Source of the DNA: Prevotella sp.
GTDB lineage: Bacteria > Bacteroidota > Bacteroidia > Bacteroidales > Bacteroidaceae
NCBI GenBank assembly: GCA_022781445.1
Contig: JALETQ010000063.1
Coordinates: 1-48,395 of the forward strand
Direction of reading: 5' to 3'
DNA length: 48,395 nt
Shown here: positions 34,764 to 43,900 of the stretch, one piece after another
How the letters are laid out: the number at the start of each line of letters is the position of its first letter
Position numbering within the stretch: position 1 is the stretch's first letter
Translations under genes and position numbers: made by a program
Notes under the pieces: model-generated
What the model was told of the DNA's origin: nothing
The model's database searches: none
The model's input: the letters and a program-made list of their open reading frames with translations, nothing else

Positions 34764-36812
34764 ATGTACTACAAAGACGATTTATTATCGAAGGATATAT
34801 CCGAGCTTATGGATATAGCTAAAGAGCTGGGCGCGGACTATTCAAAAAATGACAGCCAAGAAACACTTGTTTACGAAATACTGGAAAAACAAGCCGTCGT
34901 GGAGGCTGCCAAGAACCCACTGACAAACAAAAGAAAACGCACACGCATCGTCAAAAACAGCCCCGACCATGTTTACAGTGTCAACGGAAAAGACGGCGAA
35001 AACATGGAAAACAAAAAAGGTAATCATCAGAATACCGATCAGCCATCGCTATTCAAGGATGAGGCGGGTGACATCCGGGAAACCTCCGAGCAGCCGCAAC
35101 CGGCAAAACCTAAAACCACAAGAGGACGAAAGAAAGCTGTTGAAACCACAACCGAAACCGCAACCATGGAAGAAGTCAAACAAACGGATGCCATAGAAAC
35201 AGAGGAAACTCCAAAAACCGATACCGTTACCCTACCCGAAGAAGAAGCACAACCGGAGATGCCCGTCATCGAGGAAAAAAACGAGTCGGAAACAACACCG
35301 CAAATCATGACCGCCGTTCCCGAAGAAGAGAACACAGCCGATACGCCTCAAGATTTGTTCGAACAACCGGAATTTGTCGTACCCGAAGCCGGGTATCAGG
35401 AAAATACGCCTCAAGATTCTGCTTCGGATTTGATTGAAAGACTCAAAGCGAAGGTACAGGCAAAACAAGAATACGAAGAAAACATGGCGAGCATGAACCT
35501 CGACGAGCCCTGGAGTGGCGACCCGGGCGACGGCACCGATTTCATCACTTTGGTGGACTTGCCCATCGAAGATCAAGGCGCAACGCTCAACTTCGATATG
35601 TTCGACAACCCCATCACTCCCATTGCAACCCCGTTCACGGCACCTTATATTCAAGAACCGATCATGCCGGCAAGCGATGACGTTTACGACTTTGCCGACC
35701 TCATCGAAGCTAACGGAGTGTTGGAAATCATGCCCGATGGCTACGGTTTCTTGCGTTCGAGCGATTACAACTACTTGTCTTCGCCCGACGATGTGTACGT
35801 TTCGGGATTACAGATCAAACGCTACGGACTCAAGACGGGTGATGTCCTGCAATGCAGGGTGAGACCTCCACACGATGGAGAAAAGTATTTCCCGATGACG
35901 AGCGTCGACAAAATCAACGGAAGAGATCCCGAGGAAGTACGCGACCGTATTGCTTTCGAGCATCTCACTCCCCTCTTCCCCAACGAGAAGTTCACCCTGT
36001 GTGGCGATCCGAAGACCACGACGCTTTCCGCCCGGATCGTCGACTTGTTCTCACCCATCGGAAAAGGACAACGCGCTCTCATCGTGGCCCAACCCAAAAC
36101 AGGTAAGACCATTCTCATGAAAGACATTGCCAATGCCATCGCCGCCAATCACCCCGAAGCATATCTGATGATGCTGCTCATCGATGAACGCCCGGAAGAA
36201 GTTACCGACATGGCAAGAACCGTCAATGCGGAAGTGATTGCATCGACCTTCGACGAACCAGCCGAACGCCATGTGAAGATTGCCGGTATCGTTCTTGAGA
36301 AGGCGAAGAGAATGGTGGAATGCGGTCACGATGTCGTCATTTTCCTCGACTCCATCACCCGGTTGGCCCGTGCCTACAACACCGTCAGCCCCGCAAGCGG
36401 AAAGGTTTTGACGGGTGGCGTGGATGCGAATGCCCTTCAAAAGCCCAAGAGATTCTTCGGTGCGGCACGTAATATCGAGAACGGCGGTTCGCTGACCATC
36501 ATAGCCACGGCACTGATTGACACCGGATCAAAAATGGATGAAGTCATCTTCGAAGAGTTCAAAGGAACAGGCAACATGGAACTGCAGCTCGACCGCTCGC
36601 TTTCAAACAAACGTATCTTCCCGGCTGTCAACCTTGTTTCTTCTTCAACTCGTCGTGACGACCTCTTGCAAGACAAATTGACACTCGACAGAATGTGGGT
36701 ACTCCGCAAATATATTGCCGACATGAATCCGATAGAAGCCATGAACACCATCCACGACCGTATCGCAAGGTCGCAGGATAACGAAGAATTCCTGATGACG
36801 ATGAACTCATAA
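34764..36812 (+). CDS. rho: Transcription termination factor Rho with a long acidic N-terminal insertion
   Basis: 682 aa, against about 420 for E. coli Rho. The Rho_N helical part ([18 protein letters not shown]) is followed by ~230 residues of low-complexity, Glu/Thr/Pro-rich sequence (about 65-300) with basic patches ([15 protein letters not shown]). The RNA-binding cold-shock-like domain starts at [21 protein letters not shown]. The ATPase has Walker A AQPKTGKT (Lys448), Walker [18 protein letters not shown], and the Q/R loops ([38 protein letters not shown]). It is the hexameric helicase for factor-dependent termination. In Bacteroides thetaiotaomicron such a disordered insertion drives Rho phase separation. 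Confidence 0.97.
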   Translation: MYYKDDLLSKDISELMDIAKELGADYSKNDSQETLVYEILEKQAVVEAAKNPLTNKRKRTRIVKNSPDHVYSVNGKDGENMENKKGNHQNTDQPSLFKDEAGDIRETSEQPQPAKPKTTRGRKKAVETTTETATMEEVKQTDAIETEETPKTDTVTLPEEEAQPEMPVIEEKNESETTPQIMTAVPEEENTADTPQDLFEQPEFVVPEAGYQENTPQDSASDLIERLKAKVQAKQEYEENMASMNLDEPWSGDPGDGTDFITLVDLPIEDQGATLNFDMFDNPITPIATPFTAPYIQEPIMPASDDVYDFADLIEANGVLEIMPDGYGFLRSSDYNYLSSPDDVYVSGLQIKRYGLKTGDVLQCRVRPPHDGEKYFPMTSVDKINGRDPEEVRDRIAFEHLTPLFPNEKFTLCGDPKTTTLSARIVDLFSPIGKGQRALIVAQPKTGKTILMKDIANAIAANHPEAYLMMLLIDERPEEVTDMARTVNAEVIASTFDEPAERHVKIAGIVLEKAKRMVECGHDVVIFLDSITRLARAYNTVSPASGKVLTGGVDANALQKPKRFFGAARNIENGGSLTIIATALIDTGSKMDEVIFEEFKGTGNMELQLDRSLSNKRIFPAVNLVSSSTRRDDLLQDKLTLDRMWVLRKYIADMNPIEAMNTIHDRIARSQDNEEFLMTMNS

Positions 36813-36991
36813 GCCAGATGCAGAAACGCATCGCGTTTCAAGGAATAAATCAGATATTTCCATCCGATTAACAAAAAAACATGCAGCCTATGAACAAATA
36901 AAACAGACAAAAGACATATAGACAAAAAGCGTTAACTTGCATTCTTGTTCTTGAAATTCGCCAAAATTCAAAAAGAACACAACACACAAGG

Positions 36992-37031
36992 GTAAAAGTT
37001 GATGCTCACGTCCAACGGCGTGGGCTTTTAC
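36992..37031 (+). other. Structured stretch between rho and the lipoprotein gene
   Basis: The gap 36813-37169 has no gene. GTAAAAG (36992-36998) pairs with CTTTTAC (37025-37031), and CTCACG (37005-37010) with CGTGGG (37019-37024) around an 8-nt loop, giving a bulged stem. It is followed by two GTTAGGTGT direct repeats. It could be the leader of the lipoprotein gene, with a poor -7 match TAACTTGC at 36933, or a rho terminator. Neither is certain. Confidence 0.35.
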
Positions 37032-37169
37032 TCGGTTAGGTGTGTTAGGTGTTTGGCGATACCTCAAGAACATAAGCGAAGTCATCAGTCCACGCTTTTT
37101 GTTTGTCTTTCCATCATCCTTTCGGGACTGAACCCAACACTAACCATAAACACATAAAAATCAGACACA

Positions 37170-37982
37170 ATGAAGAAAATTCTGACAACGGCGTACCTTT
37201 CCGCAATGGTATTGGGCGCAACAATGACATTTACATCATGCAGCAATAACAACGATGACAATGATACTGCCGGTGCAGTAGCAAATCCCAAAACGGTATT
37301 TACAGGCGGACTCCCCAGGAGCGTAGCCGGCATGACCATCCGGACAAACGAAAAGGGACAGGTCATTTCCATGAAAAACGGAGAGGACATCGTTACTTTC
37401 CAATACAAAGAGGCGGCGACACGCTCCACAGCTCCGACTCCGGATGTTGTCATGACCGTCGGAGAAGGCGAAGAGAAACTCGTCTGCAACCTGTATCTCG
37501 ACAAAAACGGTTTTGTCAAGCACTGCGAGGAAACAGAATACGACCTGGATGGAAAACAGGAGGAGACATGGGATTTCACCTACAACGGCGACGGACAACT
37601 GCTGACCATGATGCGCTCTGAGGGCGGGAACGAGAAGACCACCATCAAGTATCAAGACGGCAACATCGTGGAAACAGCAACGGTTTCTGCCAACGAACCC
37701 GAGGAAAGCAGCTCCTATAAAGTATATTACACCTCGACGGACATGCCTTTACCCATAGAGAACAAAGGCAGCATCATGTTCTTCGATGGAACTTTCGGCA
37801 TCGATATGGACGAAATGGAATATGCCTATTATGCAGGTTTACTCGGAAAGGCCACCAGGAATCTGCCTGCAAGGCTTGTCGATGATGAAGGCGATATTAC
37901 TGATTTCTTTTGGACACTGAATTCCACAGGTTATCCAATCTCGTTCAAGGTAGACGACAAGACTTATTCTTTCATTTGGTAA
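37170..37982 (+). CDS. DUF4595-like lipoprotein
   Basis: 270 aa. MKKILTTAYLSAMVLGATMTFTSC is a lipoprotein signal peptide; the following residues are NNNDDND, an acidic stretch typical of surface-exposed Bacteroidetes lipoproteins. The rest has short YD/Y-repeat-like beta-hairpins (GQVISMKNGEDIVTFQYKE, WDFTYNGDGQLLTMM) resembling the Bacteroidales family DUF4595. No catalytic motif is seen. Monocistronic: it is followed by a strong hairpin at 38051, and the next gene is convergent. Function unknown. Confidence 0.8.
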   Translation: MKKILTTAYLSAMVLGATMTFTSCSNNNDDNDTAGAVANPKTVFTGGLPRSVAGMTIRTNEKGQVISMKNGEDIVTFQYKEAATRSTAPTPDVVMTVGEGEEKLVCNLYLDKNGFVKHCEETEYDLDGKQEETWDFTYNGDGQLLTMMRSEGGNEKTTIKYQDGNIVETATVSANEPEESSSYKVYYTSTDMPLPIENKGSIMFFDGTFGIDMDEMEYAYYAGLLGKATRNLPARLVDDEGDITDFFWTLNSTGYPISFKVDDKTYSFIW

Positions 37983-38050
37983 GCAGAAATACCCGCAGGA
38001 GTATTCTTACCAAAAGAACCAACCTCTATTGGAGAAACTCCTAAGTATAC

Positions 38051-38098
38051 TCGTAAAAACTCTCAAGCTTTTGGGAGAAAGCTTGAGAGTTTTTACGA
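38051..38098. terminator. Perfect 21-bp stem bidirectional terminator
   Basis: 38051-38071 is the exact reverse complement of 38078-38098, with a 6-nt TGGGAG loop. The arms end in A5/T5 tracts, so it can terminate RNA in both directions: the lipoprotein gene from the left, and anything entering on the minus strand from the right. Confidence 0.85.
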
Positions 38099-38121
38099 AC
38101 TATCTTGTTGAGAGATCGAAT

Positions 38122-38220
38122 GTTACCACTTTGATTTTCAATAAATAGGTAACGATTTGGAAATGAGCTAAGTGCTTTGGGACACATTGTTTTGAATAAC
38201 TAAAGAACGCTCACTATTAT
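38122..38220. repeat. GTTACC/GGTAAC hairpin element, copy 1
   Basis: GTTACC (38122-38127), a 20-nt loop, GGTAAC (38148-38153), then ATTTGGAAA-GAGC, a variable middle, and AAAGAACGCT near the end. The same order, at the same spacing within a base or two, occurs at 48294-48386. The conserved parts are GGTAACGATTTGGAAA and AAAGAACGCT; the middle differs. It lies in the 379-bp gap between convergent genes and holds no ORF. Confidence 0.7.
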
Positions 38221-38221
38221 T

Positions 38222-38277
38222 ACTTGCAAAGGTACACATTTGCAAGTGAGACAGTATCCCAGATATTTGGGATACTG
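38222..38277. promoter_or_regulatory. Two adjacent perfect hairpins with a minus-strand promoter-like TACCTTTG
   Basis: ACTTGCAAA/TTTGCAAGT (38222-38247, loop 8) and CAGTATCCCA/TGGGATACTG (38252-38277, loop 6) are perfect inverted repeats 4 bp apart. The first contains TACCTTTGCAAG on the minus strand (38234-38227), a -7 match; no TTTG lies at -33. A transcript from it would cross the GTTACC element and stop at the 38051-38098 terminator, about 175 nt. Alternatively they are terminators of the DUF5020 gene. Confidence 0.5.
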
Positions 38278-38361
38278 CCGATTTATTTACCATCCGTAAT
38301 CAGCATGCAGAAGATGTTTAGTCTTGTCCGAAAATCGAATGGCTGTACAATTCAGACGGGC

Positions 38362-39105
38362 TTAAAAAGTCCATTTGGCTGCAATCGTCGGGATGACATA
38401 TAATTTATTGTTCTGTCCTAACTTGTTCCATACGAAGTTATTGCTGACTTCCACTTCGGTACCTACGCTCAGATTGACATCTTTCATACCCTTCAGTGCA
38501 TTGAGGTTAACCCAGAACTGGGGTTCAGAAAGGAAAATCCACTTGCCGTTCACGTTCGGGTCGTACCAGCAATCGGCAAATCCCGAGAAAGTACAAAGGT
38601 TCTTTGCGAAATGAATTCCCCATACAGCGGTGGCCTGAAAACCCGAAAACGGACGGTTGGAATCGTGCTGACCACTGAAATAATACTTATACATGGCTTG
38701 CAGGGAGAACGTCTTGGAGAAGTCACCGTTGTGCCAGTTCCATGCCGGACCGGCAAGGAATGCATGCTGGAAGCGGGTGGAGTAATCGGTAATCTGGCTC
38801 GAAGCAAGTCCTCCGTCATACTCAACGTGGGCAGCCCATTGTTTGTTTTTCGATACGTTAAATTCACGGGCGAACTCCCAATATGCACCGGCTGCTCCAT
38901 CATGGAAATAATCGATGTCGACAAAGAAGAATGTGCTACCCCAACGATCGGGTCTGAACATTTCCACGGTGGTCGTTACGCTGGGACGATTGCTTAGGTC
39001 GCTGTCGATGGAGTGACCAAGGTCGTAATGGAGTTGTACATTCTGAGCGGTTGCAGTGAATCCTGCCGAGAGCACGAAGAGTGCCGAAAGTAAATGTTTT
39101 TTCAT
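38362..39105 (-). CDS. DUF5020 / nucleoside-channel (Tsx)-like outer-membrane protein
   Basis: 247 aa with a signal peptide (MKKHLLSALFVLSAGFTATAQ). The mature part is a chain of aromatic-alternating strands (FFFVDIDYFHDGAAGAYWEFARE, AAHVEYDGGLASS, PAWNWHNGDFSKTFSLQAMYKYYF) and ends in ...YVIPTIAAKWTF with a C-terminal Phe, the outer-membrane barrel signature. It resembles Bacteroidales DUF5020, a relative of the E. coli nucleoside channel Tsx. Substrate is inferred from that resemblance. No clear promoter was found upstream. Confidence 0.85.
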   Translation of the reverse strand: MKKHLLSALFVLSAGFTATAQNVQLHYDLGHSIDSDLSNRPSVTTTVEMFRPDRWGSTFFFVDIDYFHDGAAGAYWEFAREFNVSKNKQWAAHVEYDGGLASSQITDYSTRFQHAFLAGPAWNWHNGDFSKTFSLQAMYKYYFSGQHDSNRPFSGFQATAVWGIHFAKNLCTFSGFADCWYDPNVNGKWIFLSEPQFWVNLNALKGMKDVNLSVGTEVEVSNNFVWNKLGQNNKLYVIPTIAAKWTF

Positions 39106-39221
39106 GCTTGTTGTGATTTAATTATTCGAATTTGGGTGCGAAATTACATAAAAAACAAACAAACTTAGCACTTTCTTGCCATCATTTTGACTGTCGTTTT
39201 AGAAATTAGTGAGTTTAATTC

Positions 39222-39252
39222 TTTGGAAAAAAGGATAGACATCGTACCTTTG
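39222..39252 (+). promoter_or_regulatory. Consensus promoter of the porin gene
   Basis: TTTG at 39222-39225, 19 nt, TACCTTTG at 39245-39252, followed by CA. This is an exact match to TTTG-N19-TAnnTTTG and predicts a leader of about 90 nt before the ATG at 39351. Confidence 0.85.
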
Positions 39253-39350
39253 CAATCGACTATCCTTGGCAGATGTTTGAAAATCAAGGCTTGATATGAC
39301 AAGCACTGTGATGCTGACGATAGCGAATCAAAAAAATTGAAGAAGTGAAC

Positions 39351-41669
39351 ATGAAGAAACGGTTACTAACACTCCTCCTTTTTCTGGGAACAACAGTGGC
39401 AGCAACGGCCCAAGACTATAACGAACTGACCGACGATGGTGTATTCAAACCTGCCGATATGAGAGAGAAAAGCAGGAAAGACACTTTGGGAAACAAGAAG
39501 AAAGAGATACCCAGAGGACTAAAGGTGTGGACCATCGACACGCGCTATGGCGACCGACAGATGCAAATCCCCGATACGCTTTCACACATGTTCATGAACA
39601 CCGGGTTCACCACCGGCCTGCGCACGGAATACAATACGCCCGGTAACCTCGGCAATCCGCGCATCAATCGTATCTTCACGGATCGCGAGAACACCGACGG
39701 TTTCATCTTTACCGCTCCCTACGACTACTTCATGAAACCCTTTGACAGGTTTCATTTCACAAACACCTACTCACCGATTACCAATCTATCGTACCACACT
39801 TTTGGCAACAGGGTCAACGGAGAAGACAGGTTCATTGCAACTTTTGCCATCAATGCCGGAAAGAAAATCGGTGCCGGTTTTGTCTTCGACTACCTTTACG
39901 GCAGGGGATATTACCAGAACCAGAGTACGTCAATCTTCAATTACACATTCTATACGTCCTATTTGGGCGATCGCTATCAAGCACATTTGATCACATCGCT
40001 CTATCATCAGAAACAGGCAGAGAACGGAGGAATTGCCGATGACCGCTACATCACCAACCCGGAAGCGTTTACCGAAGATTTCAAAGCCAACGAAATACCC
40101 ACCATGCTCGAACAAAATTGGAACCGTAACGACCGGCAGTCCGTTCTGTTCAACCATCGTTACAGTATAGGATTCAGACGAAGGGTACCCATGACCGAGG
40201 AGGAAATCAAGGCAAAAAAGTTTGCCATCGAGTCCAAAAAGGAAAACAGGGAATCCCAAGAGTTGGAGAAAGCGGCCTTGTCGGCAAGAAAGGCAGGCCG
40301 GGAATTCGACGAGAAAGAATTCAACCGGCAACGTGCATCAGAAGGCAGGCCCGACGATGCCGTGATCGTTCGTGAAACATTGGGCAATTCGACCGTTGAA
40401 AACAAACGCATCAAAGTTGAAGGAAAGACAATGGCTGACAGCTTGCTTGCCGCAGAAAAGAATTTGCCTGCCGACTCTACATGGACAAAGATGGAGTATG
40501 TACCCGTCACGAGCTTCATCCATACTATTCGTTTCGACAATTACAAACGCAGATATACTGCCTACCAAACACCGGCCGACTTTTATGCCCACGACTACTA
40601 TCAACTCGAAAACGATACCATTCAGGACCTAACAAAATACTACCGGTTGCGAAACACCTTTGCTATTGCTCTTTTGGAGGGCTTCAGTAAGTGGGCGAAG
40701 ACAGGAGTTAAAGCTTTCGTTTCGCATGAACTGAAACACTATCAGTTACCCGACAGCACGAATGGAACGCAATCTTATAACCAAAACACCATTTATGTGG
40801 GTGGTCAAATCAGTAAACGTGCCGGATATTTGCTGCATTACAATGTGGACGGAGAGTTTGGTGTGGCAGGCAAATATGCAGGAAACATTCTTCTGGATGC
40901 CCAAGCCGACCTGAATATTCCTCTTTGGGGTGATACGGTGAAGCTTGATGCCGATGCCTTTTTCCATCACACACGCCCCGACTTCTATTACAAGCATTAC
41001 CATGCACGCCATTTCAGATGGGATAACGATGATCTCGATTACACCACGCACACCCGTCTGCAGGGCATTCTCTCTTCACAGAAGATGCGCATGGCTTTGC
41101 GTGTGGCCGTCGACAACGTCAAGAATTACACCTATTTTGCCACCCACTATGACCTTTCCGATGAAATGACGCGCATCCTCAACGACGTTTCCGTTCGTCA
41201 GGCTTCGTCCAACGTATCCTTGCTTACCGTGTCGCTCTCAAAGGATTTTACCTTCGGCCCTCTCAACTGGGAGAATGTCGCAACCTATCAGACCTCGAGC
41301 AACCAAGATGTTATTGCCGTTCCGGCACTCAACTTCTATTCCAATCTTTACATCAAGTTCAAGATTGCCCGTGTACTCGACTGCAGTTTCGGTGGCGATG
41401 TACGCTATTTCACCTCCTACAGATCACCACTCTATGTACCCGGCGTGGGAAATTTTTCCGTATGGGAAGGAAAGGAAGCGGCACCCGAAACAGGCAATTA
41501 CCCGCTCATCAACATCTATGCCAACTTCCACCTCAAACATACCCGCTTCTATGTGATGATGAGTCACGTCAACGAGGGGATGGGCAACAAGAACTATTTC
41601 CTCACACCCCACTATCCGATGAACGGCAGAGTGCTCCGCTTTGGTCTGTCATGGAACTTCTTCAACTGA
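39351..41669 (+). CDS. Putative outer-membrane porin (Porin_10 type)
   Basis: 772 aa from the ATG at 39351; a GTG two codons earlier is less likely. The signal peptide MKKRLLTLLLFLGTTVAATAQ is cleaved before DYNELTDDG. The mature protein has many amphipathic strands (YFMKPFDRFHFTNTYSPITNLSYHTFGNRVNG, GKKIGAGFVFDYLYGRGYYQNQS) and ends VLRFGLSWNFFN with a terminal aromatic, typical of outer-membrane barrels. It matches the Bacteroidetes putative porin family PF14121. A charged, Glu/Lys/Arg-rich segment at ~285-345 is probably a loop or plug. Substrate unknown; it has a consensus promoter and is monocistronic or shares a message with kdsB 51 bp downstream. Confidence 0.88.
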   Translation: MKKRLLTLLLFLGTTVAATAQDYNELTDDGVFKPADMREKSRKDTLGNKKKEIPRGLKVWTIDTRYGDRQMQIPDTLSHMFMNTGFTTGLRTEYNTPGNLGNPRINRIFTDRENTDGFIFTAPYDYFMKPFDRFHFTNTYSPITNLSYHTFGNRVNGEDRFIATFAINAGKKIGAGFVFDYLYGRGYYQNQSTSIFNYTFYTSYLGDRYQAHLITSLYHQKQAENGGIADDRYITNPEAFTEDFKANEIPTMLEQNWNRNDRQSVLFNHRYSIGFRRRVPMTEEEIKAKKFAIESKKENRESQELEKAALSARKAGREFDEKEFNRQRASEGRPDDAVIVRETLGNSTVENKRIKVEGKTMADSLLAAEKNLPADSTWTKMEYVPVTSFIHTIRFDNYKRRYTAYQTPADFYAHDYYQLENDTIQDLTKYYRLRNTFAIALLEGFSKWAKTGVKAFVSHELKHYQLPDSTNGTQSYNQNTIYVGGQISKRAGYLLHYNVDGEFGVAGKYAGNILLDAQADLNIPLWGDTVKLDADAFFHHTRPDFYYKHYHARHFRWDNDDLDYTTHTRLQGILSSQKMRMALRVAVDNVKNYTYFATHYDLSDEMTRILNDVSVRQASSNVSLLTVSLSKDFTFGPLNWENVATYQTSSNQDVIAVPALNFYSNLYIKFKIARVLDCSFGGDVRYFTSYRSPLYVPGVGNFSVWEGKEAAPETGNYPLINIYANFHLKHTRFYVMMSHVNEGMGNKNYFLTPHYPMNGRVLRFGLSWNFFN

Positions 41670-41720
41670 TATAAAGGGGCTGACTGACTCTGTATTCTAA
41701 AGCATAAACAAAAATTTATC

Positions 41721-42470
41721 ATGAACATCCTCGCCATCATTCCGGCTCGCTATGCGTCGACGCGCTTCCCCGGCAAACCGCTTGCCATGCTCCACGGCAA
41801 ACCGGTCATTCAACATGTTTACAACCAAGTGGCTGCCGTCCTGCCCGACACATACGTTGCTACCGACGACAAGCGTATTTTCAATACCGTCAACGACTTC
41901 GGAGGCAGGGCTGTCATGACCTCTCCTTGCCATCGCAGCGGTACGGATCGCGTGATGGAAGCCGTGAGAATTGTGGGAAAAGACCACAATGTGGCAATCA
42001 ACATACAAGGCGACGAACCCTTCATTTGCGCAGAACAGATACGTACTCTCTGCCGACTCTTTGAAGACTCCTCAACCGAAATCGCCACGTTGGGCAAACG
42101 TTTCGATACAATTGATGAGGTGGAGAATCCCAATTCACCCAAAATCGTCATCGACAACAAATCGTTTGCCCTTTATTTCAGTCGCTCAGTGGTGCCTTAT
42201 ATCCGTGGAGCAGAACGTGCAGAACGAATGAAACGCTATCCGTTTTTGAAGCATATCGGTATCTACGGCTACCGCACTGACGTACTCGAAGCTGTCACAA
42301 ACCTGCCACCTTCGTCGCTTGAAATGGCTGAAAACCTCGAACAACTGCGCTGGTTGGAAAATGGTTATCGTATCAAAGTGGGAATCACCGACATCGAAAC
42401 TATAGGTATCGATACGCCCGACGATTTGAAAAAGGCAGAGCAATACATGGAAACGATGATGAAACCTTGA
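41721..42470 (+). CDS. kdsB: 3-deoxy-manno-octulosonate cytidylyltransferase
   Basis: 249 aa, standard KdsB length. MNILAIIPARYASTRFPGKPLAMLHGKPVIQHVY is the nucleotide-binding start; TSPCHRSGTDRVMEA and NIQGDEPFI are the CTP and Mg-binding motifs; ENLEQLRWLENGYRI and GIDTPDDLKKAE are conserved at the C-terminus. It activates Kdo with CTP to CMP-Kdo for attachment to lipid A in the inner core of LPS. Gap of 51 bp from the porin gene. Confidence 0.97.
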   Translation: MNILAIIPARYASTRFPGKPLAMLHGKPVIQHVYNQVAAVLPDTYVATDDKRIFNTVNDFGGRAVMTSPCHRSGTDRVMEAVRIVGKDHNVAINIQGDEPFICAEQIRTLCRLFEDSSTEIATLGKRFDTIDEVENPNSPKIVIDNKSFALYFSRSVVPYIRGAERAERMKRYPFLKHIGIYGYRTDVLEAVTNLPPSSLEMAENLEQLRWLENGYRIKVGITDIETIGIDTPDDLKKAEQYMETMMKP

Positions 42471-42541
42471 AGCTTCGCTACCGTCGCCCGCATCCTGCAT
42501 GTTCCATTTGTCTCTCATAACACTCTTCATGCCTTTCATAA

Positions 42542-42566
42542 CCCATCGCCGTTCATCAACGATGGG
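42542..42566 (+). terminator. Candidate terminator after kdsB
   Basis: CCCATCG (42542-42548) pairs with CGATGGG (42560-42566) around an 11-nt loop. No strong T-run follows. Confidence 0.4.
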
Positions 42567-42608
42567 GCTTGTTGTGCCTGTACTTTCTTATGGATCATCT
42601 ATTCTTTT

Positions 42609-42660
42609 GCTTAAACCCGAATCGGTCATGAGAGTGTTTGTCTGGCATTTCAATGTCGAT
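42609..42660. repeat. Dispersed intergenic repeat, copy 2 (AATCGGTCAT element)
   Basis: Matches 4378-4430 from GCTTAAACCC through AATCGGTCATGAGAGTGTTTG to the CATTTCAATGTCG tail. Within the 386-bp gap 42471-42856 it is followed by a 13-bp perfect inverted repeat (42707-42719 with 42738-42750, loop 18), a small AATGGC/GCCATT hairpin (42752-42768) and the palindromes TATAGATCTATA (42770) and AACTATAGTT (42781). No gene is recognised in the gap. Confidence 0.55.
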
Positions 42661-42856
42661 GACGGCACTAAACTACGACTCAGACAGCAAGACCTTTATA
42701 AAAAACACCGAATCGCCGATAGCTTTCGGACTGCTTGTCGGCGATTCGGTAAATGGCGGTATGCCATTGTATAGATCTATAACTATAGTTTGTCTACGTT
42801 TTTACCGGTAACCGTATGTACCGGCAATAAGTTCGAGATCAAAAAACAAGAAAATT

Positions 42857-43900
42857 TCAAAAACCTCCTCCATAGAGCTTTCCGAAATATTCGATGGCGT
42901 TCTTGGCTATCTCCTCTGCATCGGCGATGGAACAATGCAGGTGTCCCCCGGCGGCATTGGGATGTCCCCCGCCGTTGAAGAACTTCTCGGCGATGACATT
43001 GCAATGGTAATGGTCGACCGAGCGAAGGCTCACCCACACCAGATTGTCTTTCTCGGTATCCTCACGCATCGAAATGGACAAACGCAGTCCTTTGATGCGC
43101 AAAGGTTCATTGACGACTCCCTCGGCATCACCTTTCAAATAACGAAAGCGTATCATGTCGGCTCGCGTAATGGTGAAGTAGGAGGCTTTCTGCTGTGGAT
43201 GATAATGCAACTTTTCGTACATCAGATACCCTCTGAAGCGGATGCACTGCTCGCTGTAGTTGTGGTACACATAGCGGTAAATCTTGTCTTTGTCGAAACC
43301 CTTGGACATGAGCTGGCTGACAATGAAGAAGATTTCGCAATTCGAGGAATTGTAGACAAATCCGCCGGTATCGGTCATCATACCACAATAGACAGGAACG
43401 GCAAAATTCTTATCAAGCCGATCGAACACGCCCTCTTGCCATACGATGCGGAACACAAGCTCGCTGGTGGAGCTGAGCTGTTGCCTAGAAACTTCCAAGA
43501 CGGTGTCCATCTGGGGAGCAAGATGGTGGTCGAACATGATCTTGGAAGCCGGCGAACGGTCGAGTGCAGCTTTCATCTCACCCACACGAGAGGTGGCGTT
43601 GAAGTCAAGGCAGAAAATCAGATCGGCTCCGGCCATGAGCTGTTCGGCTTTGTCACGGTGCTTGTCGTATCTGATCACTTCGTTCGTTCGGGGCAGCCAC
43701 TGTAGGAAATCGGGGTAGGCATCGGGGATGATGATACTCGGGTTCTTACCGACAAGACGCAGATATTCAGCCCATCCCAGCGACGAACCGATGGCATCGC
43801 CGTCGGGACTCTTGTGACAACACACCACGATGTGCCGGGCAGAGGCTATCGAATCGTTCAAGAGTTGCAGCTCTTGATCTGTCAGAATGCGGATGTCCAT
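42857..43900 (-). CDS. DHH-family phosphoesterase (NrnA-like nanoRNase/pAp phosphatase)
   Basis: 347 aa. The DHH domain starts with HIVVCCHKSPDGDAIGSSLGW (motif I), LIFCLDFNATSRVG (motif II) and IMFDHHLAPQ (motif III, DHH). The C-terminal DHHA1 domain has FNGGGHPNAAGGHL, the substrate-binding GGGH. Members hydrolyse short oligoribonucleotides or 3'-phosphoadenosine-5'-phosphate with Mn. It overlaps the upstream nucleotidyltransferase by 1 bp and is clearly co-translated with it. Exact substrate is inferred; the family is certain. Confidence 0.93.
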   Translation of the reverse strand: MDIRILTDQELQLLNDSIASARHIVVCCHKSPDGDAIGSSLGWAEYLRLVGKNPSIIIPDAYPDFLQWLPRTNEVIRYDKHRDKAEQLMAGADLIFCLDFNATSRVGEMKAALDRSPASKIMFDHHLAPQMDTVLEVSRQQLSSTSELVFRIVWQEGVFDRLDKNFAVPVYCGMMTDTGGFVYNSSNCEIFFIVSQLMSKGFDKDKIYRYVYHNYSEQCIRFRGYLMYEKLHYHPQQKASYFTITRADMIRFRYLKGDAEGVVNEPLRIKGLRLSISMREDTEKDNLVWVSLRSVDHYHCNVIAEKFFNGGGHPNAAGGHLHCSIADAEEIAKNAIEYFGKLYGGGF

